Of a stretch of DNA of 64,000 bases, positions 36,429-44,012 are shown piece after piece. Position numbers and translations under genes: made by a program. The DNA comes from Chryseobacterium aureum (GTDB taxonomy: Bacteria; Bacteroidota; Bacteroidia; Flavobacteriales; Weeksellaceae). The DNA lies in the NCBI RefSeq assembly GCF_003971235.1, contig NZ_CP034661.1, positions 1,674,001 to 1,738,000 on the forward strand. The letters run 5' to 3'. How positions within the stretch are numbered: the stretch's first letter is position 1; each line of letters begins with the position of its first letter. A model generated the notes under the pieces. The model worked only from the letters and a program-made list of their open reading frames with translations. It searched no databases and was not told the DNA's origin.

Positions 36429-36496
36429 GTTTTGGCTGAAGCCTTTGGATGGGTTATTTATTGTTAGGCGGGCTAAAGCCCACCCCTATTGAATTA
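36429..36496. repeat. Dispersed palindromic element, copy 2
   Basis: GTTTTGGCTGAAGCC, a spacer of similar length, GCGGGCTAAAGCCCACC, then CTATTGAAT. It aligns over its full length with copy 1 at 27221-27288. Confidence 0.75.
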
Positions 36497-36521
36497 TCCA
36501 ATCCGGATATTTAACAACAAT

Positions 36522-36586
<65 letters not shown>

Positions 36587-36612
36587 AATCCAAAATTTAT
36601 CTTTTAAATTCT

Positions 36613-36620
36613 TATATTTG
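36613..36620 (+). promoter_or_regulatory. Promoter -7 element for the 69-aa lipoprotein
   Basis: TATATTTG, exact TAnnTTTG match, 29 bp upstream of the ATG and just downstream of the heptamer array. Confidence 0.5.
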
Positions 36621-36649
36621 ATTCAAACCAAACATTAAAATTGATTATT

Positions 36650-36859
36650 ATGAAAAAACTCTTGACAGGAGCCGTTCTGGGACTTCTTTTTCTTGGAAGC
36701 TGTGCTCAAAACAAAGAAAAAAGAGAAGAATATAAAGAGGCTCACAATAAAGATTCTTTAAGAAACAAAATGGGAGATTCTGCAGTGGCTAATTCCATAC
36801 CTTCAGCTCCAGCTCCTGATTCTTCAAAAACCAAAACCGACAGTACAAAAGTTAAATAA
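36650..36859 (+). CDS. Small lipoprotein (69 aa)
   Basis: It starts MKKLLTGAVLGLLFLGSC, a lipoprotein signal, with a charged, Ser/Pro-rich tail (NKEKREEYKEAHNKDS, SIPSAPAPDSSKTKTDS). The ATG at 36650 is preferred over an upstream TTG. It is followed at once by an 11-bp perfect hairpin. Function unknown; such small lipoproteins are frequent in Chryseobacterium. Confidence 0.7.
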   Translation: MKKLLTGAVLGLLFLGSCAQNKEKREEYKEAHNKDSLRNKMGDSAVANSIPSAPAPDSSKTKTDSTKVK

Positions 36860-36864
36860 AATCA

Positions 36865-36890
36865 CAAATCCACAGATACCTGTGGATTTG
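36865..36890 (+). terminator. Hairpin after the 69-aa lipoprotein gene
   Basis: CAAATCCACAG (36865-36875) pairs perfectly with CTGTGGATTTG (36880-36890), loop ATAC. No strong T-run follows on the plus strand. Confidence 0.6.
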
Positions 36891-36910
36891 CACTTAAAAA
36901 AACTTGACTG

Positions 36911-37151
36911 AAAAAAAACCGGGCAATCAACCCCGATTATGAGATATTACCTATATTCTGAGAGAATATTTTTTGAAGATGATAAGGAGAACGACCGGTA
37001 TCTTAATAGACCTGCGTCTTATATAAAATTTCATGGCTTGTTTTTTCAGCTTAGGAATTGAATGCTCTTACGGAGTATCTTGATTTCTGAAGAAAGGATC
37101 ATCCTTCAATAAAGAGATAAGCTGTAGTACGGTGATGTTCATTCCCTGAAC
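36911..37151 (-). other. Putative short transcription unit (small RNA or micropeptide mRNA)
   Basis: On the minus strand a -7 element TATCTTTG (37164-37157) opens a region of about 240 nt that ends at a GC-rich stem (CGGG/CCCG, 36919-36935) followed by eight Ts (36918-36911), a good intrinsic terminator. The upstream TPR-AraC gene ends at 37247. Inside are a 24-codon ORF right after the predicted start and a 27-codon ORF further on. Neither is recognised. Confidence 0.4.
37068..37142 (-). CDS. Possible 24-residue micropeptide
   Basis: The ORF reads MNITVLQLISLLKDDPFFRN followed by QDTP and TAA. It lies about 15 nt downstream of a consensus -7 element, with GGGAG and AGGGA just before the ATG, an unusually good ribosome-binding context for this genome. 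The peptide has an amphipathic helical first half. It matches no family I know and may be a leader peptide, a toxin-like peptide or a chance ORF. Confidence 0.3.
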   Translation of the reverse strand: MNITVLQLISLLKDDPFFRNQDTP

Positions 37152-37156
37152 TCCCG

Positions 37157-37164
37157 CAAAGATA
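37157..37164 (-). promoter_or_regulatory. Promoter -7 element of the short unit
   Basis: TATCTTTG on the minus strand, with a TTG 24 bp further upstream, near the upper limit of usual spacing. Confidence 0.45.
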
Positions 37165-37246
37165 GAACAGCAAAGCTTTTCTGTAAAACAATAGGTTGTT
37201 CATTTTCATGAAAATGGCAAGATAGAATTCAAAAAATCATCTTTTT

Positions 37247-38875
37247 TTAATCATTTTCGGGAAAATGAACATTTTTACCCGATTGATTTTCAGCATCAAG
37301 ATATTTAATATAAGCGGATGGAGAATAGTCGGTCACCGCTTTAAAGACAGCCGCAAATTTACTGTGAGAGGAAAAACCGCACTCATCAGCAAGGATGCTT
37401 ATTTTATATTGTCTGTACTTTTCGTCATTGATCAGTTTATCTACAATATAGTTAATTCTTAACCTGTTAATGTACGTTTTGAAGTCAGCACTTTTATGCT
37501 GATTAATTACATAGGAAAGGTATTTTGTATTGGTATTCAGCTCTCCTGCAAGAAAAGAAAGAGACATACCTTTATTATTATACAGATCACCTTTTTCAAA
37601 ATCTTCAAGAAGTTCCAGCAGTTTTGATTCTGTTTCGGAGGTCATCAGAGAATCATTTCTGCGGCGTTCTGCTTCGGAGTCTTTTTCGTCAATTTCTTCT
37701 ACGGATATATTAGAAAATTCAGCGTCTTCAAATCTTTTTACAGGATAAGATGTCCGGTTGCTGATCATATTTAACTGGGCTCTTATGATGTTTCTAAACC
37801 TGGAACGTTGTTTTTTCTGTTTCAATCTAAAGAAAACCAATAATCCGACTAATGAAGTAAACAGAACAATAATGGTAGTATTCTTTATCAGATTCATATG
37901 CCCTGCTTTTTTACCGGGCTTTCCTTTTGAGCCCTCTAAGCTCTTGATGACGAAACTTTGATTACGGGCTGCAATACTGTCGTAAGCGCGTACATATTTC
38001 ACCGCATATAAGGAAGCTTTAAAATTATCTCCGGTTCCTTCATAGTAATCATTAATATTAGAGTATACAGCTTTTTTCAGCTTAAGACTCCGGGAGGTAT
38101 CTGCTATTTTTTCAGCTTTTTTGAGATATAACTCAGCATCTTTCCATTTTTTCTGTTTCAGACGGATTCCTCCCAGACCGTTATACACCAGTCCCAATGT
38201 ACAGCTTGTACCATTAAGCAATCTTTCAGCTTTTTTGTAATATCCTTCAGAAGCAGCATAATCATTAAGTTTAAAATAAACATCTCCCAAAACCTGATAG
38301 GAAGCGGCAGTCGTTTTATTTTCAACACTGGTATTTATTTTTTCAAAATATTTCAGGGAAGATTCAATGTATCGTATGGCATTGGAATAATTTCCCAGCT
38401 CCATTTCATAGAATGCCATTTCCTGGTTCAACAGTCCAGCTGCCTCATTACTTTTTTGATAATCAGTGATTTTTCGGGAAGCTTCCAGCCCTTTTACCGT
38501 ATATTTTTTAGACCTTTCGTATAACCCTACCTGTCTATATTGTCTCGCAAGCAGCCTGGTGACTACAGCCATCCACTCCGGATCATGAATCTGATTGATT
38601 ACCGAATGGGCATTTTCACTATAGCAAATTGCTTTTTTAAGCTCTCCCGCGTGATGATAAAGCTCTGAGGAAAGAACAAGGCATTTTATTTTTTCAGAAG
38701 GCTTCTGTGCTCTCATGTAAAGAGAATCCGCGGTTTTGATTGCTTTGGGCAAATCTCTATAAGCAGTAACGGAAGAAGTTTTTTCACAGATCAGATCGAA
38801 GCTGTTTTTTTTCTGTGCGGATATGGGGACTGCTGTTATCAGCAAAAACAAAAGTTTCAGTAGATTATTAGACAT
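37247..38875 (-). CDS. TPR-containing membrane AraC-type regulator
   Basis: A 542-residue protein with four parts: a signal/anchor (NNLLKLLFLLITAVPISAQ), a periplasmic tetratricopeptide region of about 300 residues (repeats such as AASYQVLGDVYFKLNDYAASEGYYKKAERLL), one transmembrane helix (TTIIVLFTSLVGLLVFF) and a C-terminal AraC HTH (MSLSFLAGELNTNTKYLSYVINQHKSADFKTYINRLR, then ISILADECGFSSHSKFAAVFKAVT). This design, common in Chryseobacterium and other Flavobacteriia, couples a periplasmic sensor directly to DNA binding. The start at 38875 puts the signal sequence at the N-terminus; the open frame to 38926 adds a non-signal extension. The signal and targets are unknown. Confidence 0.85.
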   Translation of the reverse strand: MSNNLLKLLFLLITAVPISAQKKNSFDLICEKTSSVTAYRDLPKAIKTADSLYMRAQKPSEKIKCLVLSSELYHHAGELKKAICYSENAHSVINQIHDPEWMAVVTRLLARQYRQVGLYERSKKYTVKGLEASRKITDYQKSNEAAGLLNQEMAFYEMELGNYSNAIRYIESSLKYFEKINTSVENKTTAASYQVLGDVYFKLNDYAASEGYYKKAERLLNGTSCTLGLVYNGLGGIRLKQKKWKDAELYLKKAEKIADTSRSLKLKKAVYSNINDYYEGTGDNFKASLYAVKYVRAYDSIAARNQSFVIKSLEGSKGKPGKKAGHMNLIKNTTIIVLFTSLVGLLVFFRLKQKKQRSRFRNIIRAQLNMISNRTSYPVKRFEDAEFSNISVEEIDEKDSEAERRRNDSLMTSETESKLLELLEDFEKGDLYNNKGMSLSFLAGELNTNTKYLSYVINQHKSADFKTYINRLRINYIVDKLINDEKYRQYKISILADECGFSSHSKFAAVFKAVTDYSPSAYIKYLDAENQSGKNVHFPEND

Positions 38876-39176
38876 AGAAAAACAAATTATTATTTTTATT
38901 CTATAATAATTCATCATTATTTTCACTGGGTGTCTTTTTGTTTTTTACAAAACTAGTGATATTTTATTTTTTATTAAAATATTATATTGAAATTTAACTA
39001 TTTAACCAAAAACAATCATTTGCATTAATTTTAATAATTATACTAAAACAATACATGATTTTCTTTCATACCACCCTATCTCTGTTTTAAAACTAATGTT
39101 ACGGTATAATTATTTTCAATATGAGCGGCTTAAGTGTCATCATATTTATTACATTTGCAGGGAATAAAAAGTTTTT
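38876..39176. promoter_or_regulatory. Divergent AT-rich promoter region
   Basis: Three hundred bp of mostly A/T between divergent genes. The plus-strand -7 element TACATTTG at 39150-39157 is 19 bp upstream of the thioredoxin-fold gene start. No further structure is seen. Confidence 0.5.
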
Positions 39177-40337
39177 ATGAAAAAATTAGCCCTACTTTCC
39201 TCAATCTTTATAGGAGCCCTGGCCTGGGCACAGGGAATCAAATTTGAAGAAGGCAACTTCGTCTCTGTTCTTGCTAAGGCAAAAAAAGAAAAAAAACTGG
39301 TCTTTATTGATGCATATGCTTCATGGTGCGGACCTTGTAAACTGATGGTGAAAAATATTTTCCCGCTTCAGTCTGTAGGAGACTACTATAATTCTCACTT
39401 TATCAATGCCAAGATTGATATGGAAAAGGGGGAAGGAATAGAACTGGCCAAAAAATATAATGTAAAAGCATTTCCTACTTACCTTTTCATTGACGGAAAT
39501 GGTGAGGCAGTACACAGAACTCTGGGATATGTGGAAGAAAATGATTTCATCCAGTTTGCGAAAGATGCTGAAGATCCAAACAAAAGACTAACCTCTTTGA
39601 AGCAGCAGTTTGAAAAAGGTGAAAAAGACCCTGAGTTTTTAAAGAATCTGGCCGCACTTACCATGTATAATGATGCTGAATTTACCGGTAAAGTGATGAA
39701 CCGTTACTTCCAGCAGAAAGCAAATTTAGATCAGGAAGATATTCAGATGCTTCTTTCCGGGGTACAAACCACAGACAGCCCTTTGTATAAAATTTTTCAG
39801 GATAAGAAAGCAGATATTGTTAAATTTTTTCCGGAAGAGAAATACGAAAAGTTCAACAAGACTATAAAACTGAATACGGTTTCTAAAAAAGCGTATAATG
39901 CAGATACTAAAACATGGAATGACAATTATTTTTTGTCGGAAACCCAGAAATTCATGAACAAAGAAGAAGCTGAAAAGGTATTAAAAAGAATGAAGGCCAA
40001 CAGAGCTTTAAAGAATAAAGACATTCCTGAATATGAGAAACTTATTCTTGACCTGTATAAAGACTATTCCGCCGCAGGTTCTGAAGAACTGAATTCTCTT
40101 GCCTGGAACTTCTTTGAAAATGTAAACAATAAAACGTCTCTTGAAAAAGCCATTGCATGGGCACAGGAATCTGTAAAGAAAGACCAGAATTTTGCAAACA
40201 CCGATACTTTAGCCAATCTTTACAATAAAATTGGTGACAAGAAAAATGCAAAAGCTTGGGCAGAAAAATCTATCGAACTGGCAAAAAGCACAGGACAGGA
40301 TTCTACTGATACAGAGAAACTGTTGAAAAGTCTTTAA
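39177..40337 (+). CDS. Exported thioredoxin-fold protein with helical C-terminal domain
   Basis: A 386-residue protein with a signal peptide (KKLALLSSIFIGALAWAQ) and a thioredoxin domain holding the active-site ASWCGPCK (Cys51, Cys54) and the cis-Pro region KAFPTYLF. After residue 140 a long helical region follows, with TPR-like character at the end (LNSLAWNFFENVNNKTSLEKAIAWAQESV, NLYNKIGDKKNAKAWAEKSI). It probably acts in periplasmic disulfide exchange, with a partner bound by the helical domain. Single gene ending at a perfect terminator. Confidence 0.8.
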   Translation: MKKLALLSSIFIGALAWAQGIKFEEGNFVSVLAKAKKEKKLVFIDAYASWCGPCKLMVKNIFPLQSVGDYYNSHFINAKIDMEKGEGIELAKKYNVKAFPTYLFIDGNGEAVHRTLGYVEENDFIQFAKDAEDPNKRLTSLKQQFEKGEKDPEFLKNLAALTMYNDAEFTGKVMNRYFQQKANLDQEDIQMLLSGVQTTDSPLYKIFQDKKADIVKFFPEEKYEKFNKTIKLNTVSKKAYNADTKTWNDNYFLSETQKFMNKEEAEKVLKRMKANRALKNKDIPEYEKLILDLYKDYSAAGSEELNSLAWNFFENVNNKTSLEKAIAWAQESVKKDQNFANTDTLANLYNKIGDKKNAKAWAEKSIELAKSTGQDSTDTEKLLKSL

Positions 40338-40357
40338 AGAGATTATATATCCAGAAT

Positions 40358-40392
40358 AAAAAACCGCAGAACTTCCGTTCTGCGGTTTTTTT
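40358..40392. terminator. Bidirectional terminator, 15-bp stem
   Basis: AAAAAACCGCAGAAC (40358-40372) pairs with GTTCTGCGGTTTTTT (40377-40391). It separates two convergent genes. Confidence 0.9.
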
Positions 40393-40408
40393 ATGATGCT
40401 TAAAAATA

Positions 40409-41092
40409 TTAGTTATTATAAACTAAAACCTGCATTTTAGTAAGCATTGCTTCTGTATCACCATTGTATCCGGCATATGTTGAAGGCACAAAATTTACAG
40501 TTTGGTTTCCGGACCAGGCAGAATACTGTACTTTAAAAACGTAGGTTCCTGCTGTAAGAGTCACCGCTTTCAAAAAAGTTACCGGGATTGGAAGCCTTAC
40601 CAAAGCTGTTCCGCTTACCATTGAAGTATAGGCGGAAGATATCTTGGCTCCGTCCTGTAACAAATAGAAAGCTCCCTGTGTATCCGTTGCTGTAGTACTG
40701 GTTGCGTATCCCAGAATGGTAAACATTAACGTCTGTGTTAAACCTGCCGGCACAGTTACAGTCAGTGTAACTCCAGGCACATCAGCAACTGTTCCTTGAT
40801 TAATATTCAGAGCAGTAGTTCCCTGTACATAGTTTGCTGAAGAAATAGTTCCACTGGATGTATTCAATGTTTTCCAACTAGGTGCTGCGCCTGCGCCATT
40901 GGAAGTAAGGATCTGTCCTGATGTTCCTGCCGAACCGGCGGTGGTAGCGTTTCCACCTACATTAAATTCATTCACTACCTGTAAAGAACCATTGACATGT
41001 AAGTTTTTTTGTGGGGTTGCGGTTTTAATACCAACTTGAGCACTAAGAAAAAGAGGGACTAAAAAAGCGCCAAGCAATAAATTCTTTCTCAT
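40409..41092 (-). CDS. Secreted trimeric-fibre-like beta protein of Flavobacteriia
   Basis: A 227-residue protein with a signal peptide (KNLLLGAFLVPLFLSAQ) and the head VGIKTATPQKNLHVNGSLQV, a common flavobacterial module resembling the collar of tail-fibre-like surface proteins, then TTAGSAGTSGQILTSNGAGAAPSWKTL and a C-terminal jelly-roll-like beta domain ending KMQVLVYNN. Probably a surface or secreted structural protein; role unknown. A decayed paralogue of its C-terminal domain lies at 41454-41665. Confidence 0.7.
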   Translation of the reverse strand: MRKNLLLGAFLVPLFLSAQVGIKTATPQKNLHVNGSLQVVNEFNVGGNATTAGSAGTSGQILTSNGAGAAPSWKTLNTSSGTISSANYVQGTTALNINQGTVADVPGVTLTVTVPAGLTQTLMFTILGYATSTTATDTQGAFYLLQDGAKISSAYTSMVSGTALVRLPIPVTFLKAVTLTAGTYVFKVQYSAWSGNQTVNFVPSTYAGYNGDTEAMLTKMQVLVYNN

Positions 41093-41453
41093 ATATTCTA
41101 TTTTAAATAAATTTCAGTTTTATAAAGTTAATAATAAAAAATCACTAACATATATTAATATAACATGAATTTTATTCATAAAAACAATATTATATTATCA
41201 GTTCACACAATTAACAAATGTTTTATTCTCATTTAAAGAATAAGAATACATAGTTATGCCATATCCAAGAGGCTATAGACTAATCCATACTTGTGCATAA
41301 AATAAACAGAAAGAAAGTATCTGGAATCAACATAATTTTTTTTCATCATTTGTGTACTGCAAATTTAAATTAAAAAAGAAATAATAAAATATAGATTTTT
41401 TTCTACATCCCTATCTATTATTAAAAAATATGTCACAGATAATTCACAAAAGG
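41093..41453. other. AT-rich intergenic region
   Basis: Contains the upstream region of the fibre-like gene; mostly poly-A/T stretches. No ORF with recognisable similarity and no clear hairpin. Confidence 0.5.
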
Positions 41454-41665
41454 TTAGTTATTATATATCAAAATCTGCATTTTAATTAATATACATTCTG
41501 CATTTAGATTGTATCCGGAGTAATCAGCAGGACTATAACTTTTGCACTTCCTGCCCATGCAGCATATTGAACCTTAGGAACATATGTTCCGGCAGCAAGA
41601 GTGACTGATTTAAAAAAGGAAAAATTTGTACTGAATTTCACCAGAAATAATTGTTCTTTCGGTCT
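41454..41665 (-). pseudogene. Decayed copy of the fibre-like protein C-terminal domain
   Basis: On the minus strand the fragment FFKSVTLAAGTYVPKVQYAAWAG aligns with FLKAVTLTAGTYVFKVQYSAWSG of the intact neighbour. After a frame change near 41510 the sequence continues DYSGYNLNAECILIKMQ and ends ILIYNN, matching TYAGYNGDTEAMLTKMQ and VLVYNN. The 5' two-thirds, signal peptide included, is gone. This is a remnant of a tandem duplication. Confidence 0.8.
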
Positions 41666-41700
41666 GCTTATTTCTCTCTGACTTCCGGGGTTACACATTA

Positions 41701-41734
41701 AAAAACCTGTAAAACTCAAGTTCTACAGGTTTTT
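41701..41734 (-). terminator. Terminator downstream of fabH
   Basis: AAAAACCTGTA (41701-41711) pairs with TACAGGTTTTT (41724-41734). A T-run follows on the minus strand. Confidence 0.75.
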
Positions 41735-41862
41735 AATGTTAAAGGTATATACATTCCGTCAAACATCATTGAAATTTTGACTCCTTTCAAAAGAGGAAGA
41801 CTCTCACGTTTTCAGTTAGAGAGCAGTAAAAAACGGATGTATTTACCTATCCTATTTTCATA

Positions 41863-42885
41863 TTAGTATTCAAACAGCACACTTCCCCATGTAAATCCGC
41901 TTCCAAAAGCTGAAAGAAGCACAAGGTCGCCTCTCTTTATTTTGCCTTGCTCAATTGCTTCACTTAAAGCAATAGGAATGGAAGCAGCCGTTGTATTTCC
42001 GTATTTCTGGATGTTATTGAAAACTTTTTCATTTGGCAATCCGAATTTTTCCTGTACAAACTGGGCAATTCTAAGATTGGCCTGGTGTGGAATAAACATA
42101 TCAAGATCTTCAATTGTTTTTCCTGCTTTGTTCAGCGCTTCCATCATCGTTTCAGGGAACCTTGTTACCGCATGTTTGAATACGAAATTTCCGTTCATGA
42201 TGGGGTAAACTTCTTTATTCGTTACATTTTCAGGATCCCTTCTCATTCTGTCGCTCCATCCGTACTTTGAACCCGGGAACTGCGTACAAAGATCGTCAGC
42301 ATACTTTCCTTCAGAATGCATATTCATGGCTAAAATATCTCCTGCATTTTCATCTTCTGATGCACAAAGCACAACCGCTCCTGCTCCATCACCGAAAATT
42401 ACAGAAACCCCTCTTCCTTCATCAGAAAAGTCCAGTCCGAAAGAATGAACTTCAGCGCCTACCACAAGAATATTTTTATATGTTCCTGATTTGATGAAGG
42501 CATTGGCTACACTCATCGCATATACGAATCCTGAACACTGGTTTCTCACATCCAGCGCCCCGATTGTATCACATCCCAGCATATCCTGAAGCAATACCCC
42601 ACAGCCAGGGAAGTAATAATCCGGTGATAATGTGGCAAAAATAATATAATCGATATCTTTTGACGTAAGACCAGCATTCTGAATTGCTTTTTCCGCAGCT
42701 TTAAAACCCAGATAAGCGCTGGTTTCCTGAGAGTCGTTCCTGTTTTTTCTGTGTCTTCTTTCCTTGATACCCGTTCTTTCCGTAATCCATTCGTCATTGG
42801 TATTCATCAGTTTTGCTAAATCATCATTTGTAACAATGTTATCTGGAACATAAAATCCCACACCTTTTATTGTACTTTTAATCAT
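41863..42885 (-). CDS. fabH: 3-oxoacyl-ACP synthase III (KAS III)
   Basis: A 340-residue beta-ketoacyl-ACP synthase III, which condenses acyl-CoA primers with malonyl-ACP to start fatty-acid synthesis. The Cys-His-Asn triad is complete: RNQCSGF (Cys117), IPHQAN (His267), YGNTTAAS (Asn297). An insertion around residues 190-222 (KYADDLCTQFPGSKYGW) is usual in Bacteroidota homologues, which often prime branched chains. The start at 42885 is supported by a -7 element at 42904-42911, which excludes the ATG at 42906. Bacteroidota carry several FabH paralogues; this one is outside a fab cluster, so the exact primer is uncertain. Confidence 0.9.
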   Translation of the reverse strand: MIKSTIKGVGFYVPDNIVTNDDLAKLMNTNDEWITERTGIKERRHRKNRNDSQETSAYLGFKAAEKAIQNAGLTSKDIDYIIFATLSPDYYFPGCGVLLQDMLGCDTIGALDVRNQCSGFVYAMSVANAFIKSGTYKNILVVGAEVHSFGLDFSDEGRGVSVIFGDGAGAVVLCASEDENAGDILAMNMHSEGKYADDLCTQFPGSKYGWSDRMRRDPENVTNKEVYPIMNGNFVFKHAVTRFPETMMEALNKAGKTIEDLDMFIPHQANLRIAQFVQEKFGLPNEKVFNNIQKYGNTTAASIPIALSEAIEQGKIKRGDLVLLSAFGSGFTWGSVLFEY

Positions 42886-42903
42886 ATAGTTTTTTAATTT
42901 TGG

Positions 42904-42911
42904 CAAAGATA
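42904..42911 (-). promoter_or_regulatory. Promoter -7 element for fabH
   Basis: TATCTTTG on the minus strand with a TTG 24 bp upstream; about 18 bp before the fabH ATG. Confidence 0.55.
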
Positions 42912-42958
42912 AAACTTATTTAACACATAGTTTTTCAAAATATTAGTATTTTTACTTT

Positions 42959-43858
42959 ATGCCAATTGATACGATATACAGAACTTCCCAGTGCGAATGG
43001 GTAGATGTAGAGGCTCCTGATGCAGAAGACCTGAAATTCCTCCATGAAAGATATGAAATCAACAATCTTCTTCTGGAAGATACCATGGATCCCAATCACC
43101 TTCCCAAATATGAAGAAGACGGAAATGTAAAATTCTTTCTTCTTCGTGAAAGTACAGAGCTGGAGAGAAAAAATCTCAATACCATCAGTGATATCAGCAC
43201 CAAAATCGGGATTTTTCTGGTAGAGAATACCATCATTACCATCCACAGGATGAAAACGAGAAGTATTTCCGAAACCAGGAAGCAGATTTCATTGATTCAG
43301 GAAGATCTTACACCACAGCAGATCATGCTGAAAATTGCGATACTGATCATGAAAAGTTTTGATGATGAGTCTTTAAGCCTGTTTGAAACGATGGACAATA
43401 TCGAAAACGAGATTTTCCTTAAAAATACGAATCATACGAACCAGATCCGACGTCTTTACAAACTGAAAAGAAAATCAGGACTGAATTCCCGGGTACTGGT
43501 AATTTCCACGGATGCAATTGATAAATTTAAATTGCTCAACCTTCAGGACTCCGAAATTGTAGATCTGAAGGACAAGCATAAAGACGTAGTGGCAGATTTT
43601 GATCATCTGAATATTCAGATCACCAACCTTATTTCCATGTTCCTGGCTCTTTCGGATCAAAAGGCCAATCAGGTGATGAAGGTTTTGGCCATCTATTCCA
43701 TTTATTTCTTACCCATCACATTTATTGCCGGGGTCTATGGAATGAATTTCGATAATATGCCGGAGCTTCATCATAAGTACGGATATTTTATAACGCTTGG
43801 AGCAATGGCCGCCGTTATGCTCAGTACATTTATTTATGTAAGGCGCAAACAGTGGTAA
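42959..43858 (+). CDS. corA: CorA family Mg2+/divalent cation channel
   Basis: A 299-residue CorA-type protein. Most of it is the cytoplasmic alpha/beta funnel, and two C-terminal TM helices (VLAIYSIYFLPITFIAGVY, and FITLGAMAAVMLSTFIYV) flank the signature YGMNF (Gly261-Asn263) at the pore mouth. The C-terminus is basic. It would form a pentameric inner-membrane channel for Mg2+ or Co2+/Ni2+. Divergent from fabH across 73 bp. Confidence 0.9.
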   Translation: MPIDTIYRTSQCEWVDVEAPDAEDLKFLHERYEINNLLLEDTMDPNHLPKYEEDGNVKFFLLRESTELERKNLNTISDISTKIGIFLVENTIITIHRMKTRSISETRKQISLIQEDLTPQQIMLKIAILIMKSFDDESLSLFETMDNIENEIFLKNTNHTNQIRRLYKLKRKSGLNSRVLVISTDAIDKFKLLNLQDSEIVDLKDKHKDVVADFDHLNIQITNLISMFLALSDQKANQVMKVLAIYSIYFLPITFIAGVYGMNFDNMPELHHKYGYFITLGAMAAVMLSTFIYVRRKQW

Positions 43859-44012
43859 ATTCATTTTCAAATGATGAAGGCACATAAGAATATGAATGAT
43901 CTGCGGTGGTAAGAAGCAAAGGTTTTATCTTCAATACAATTTAAACCTGCTGGCCATTTTAGATTACTGACCCTCCGCCCGCAATGACCACCCACCATTA
44001 AAACAAAATACC

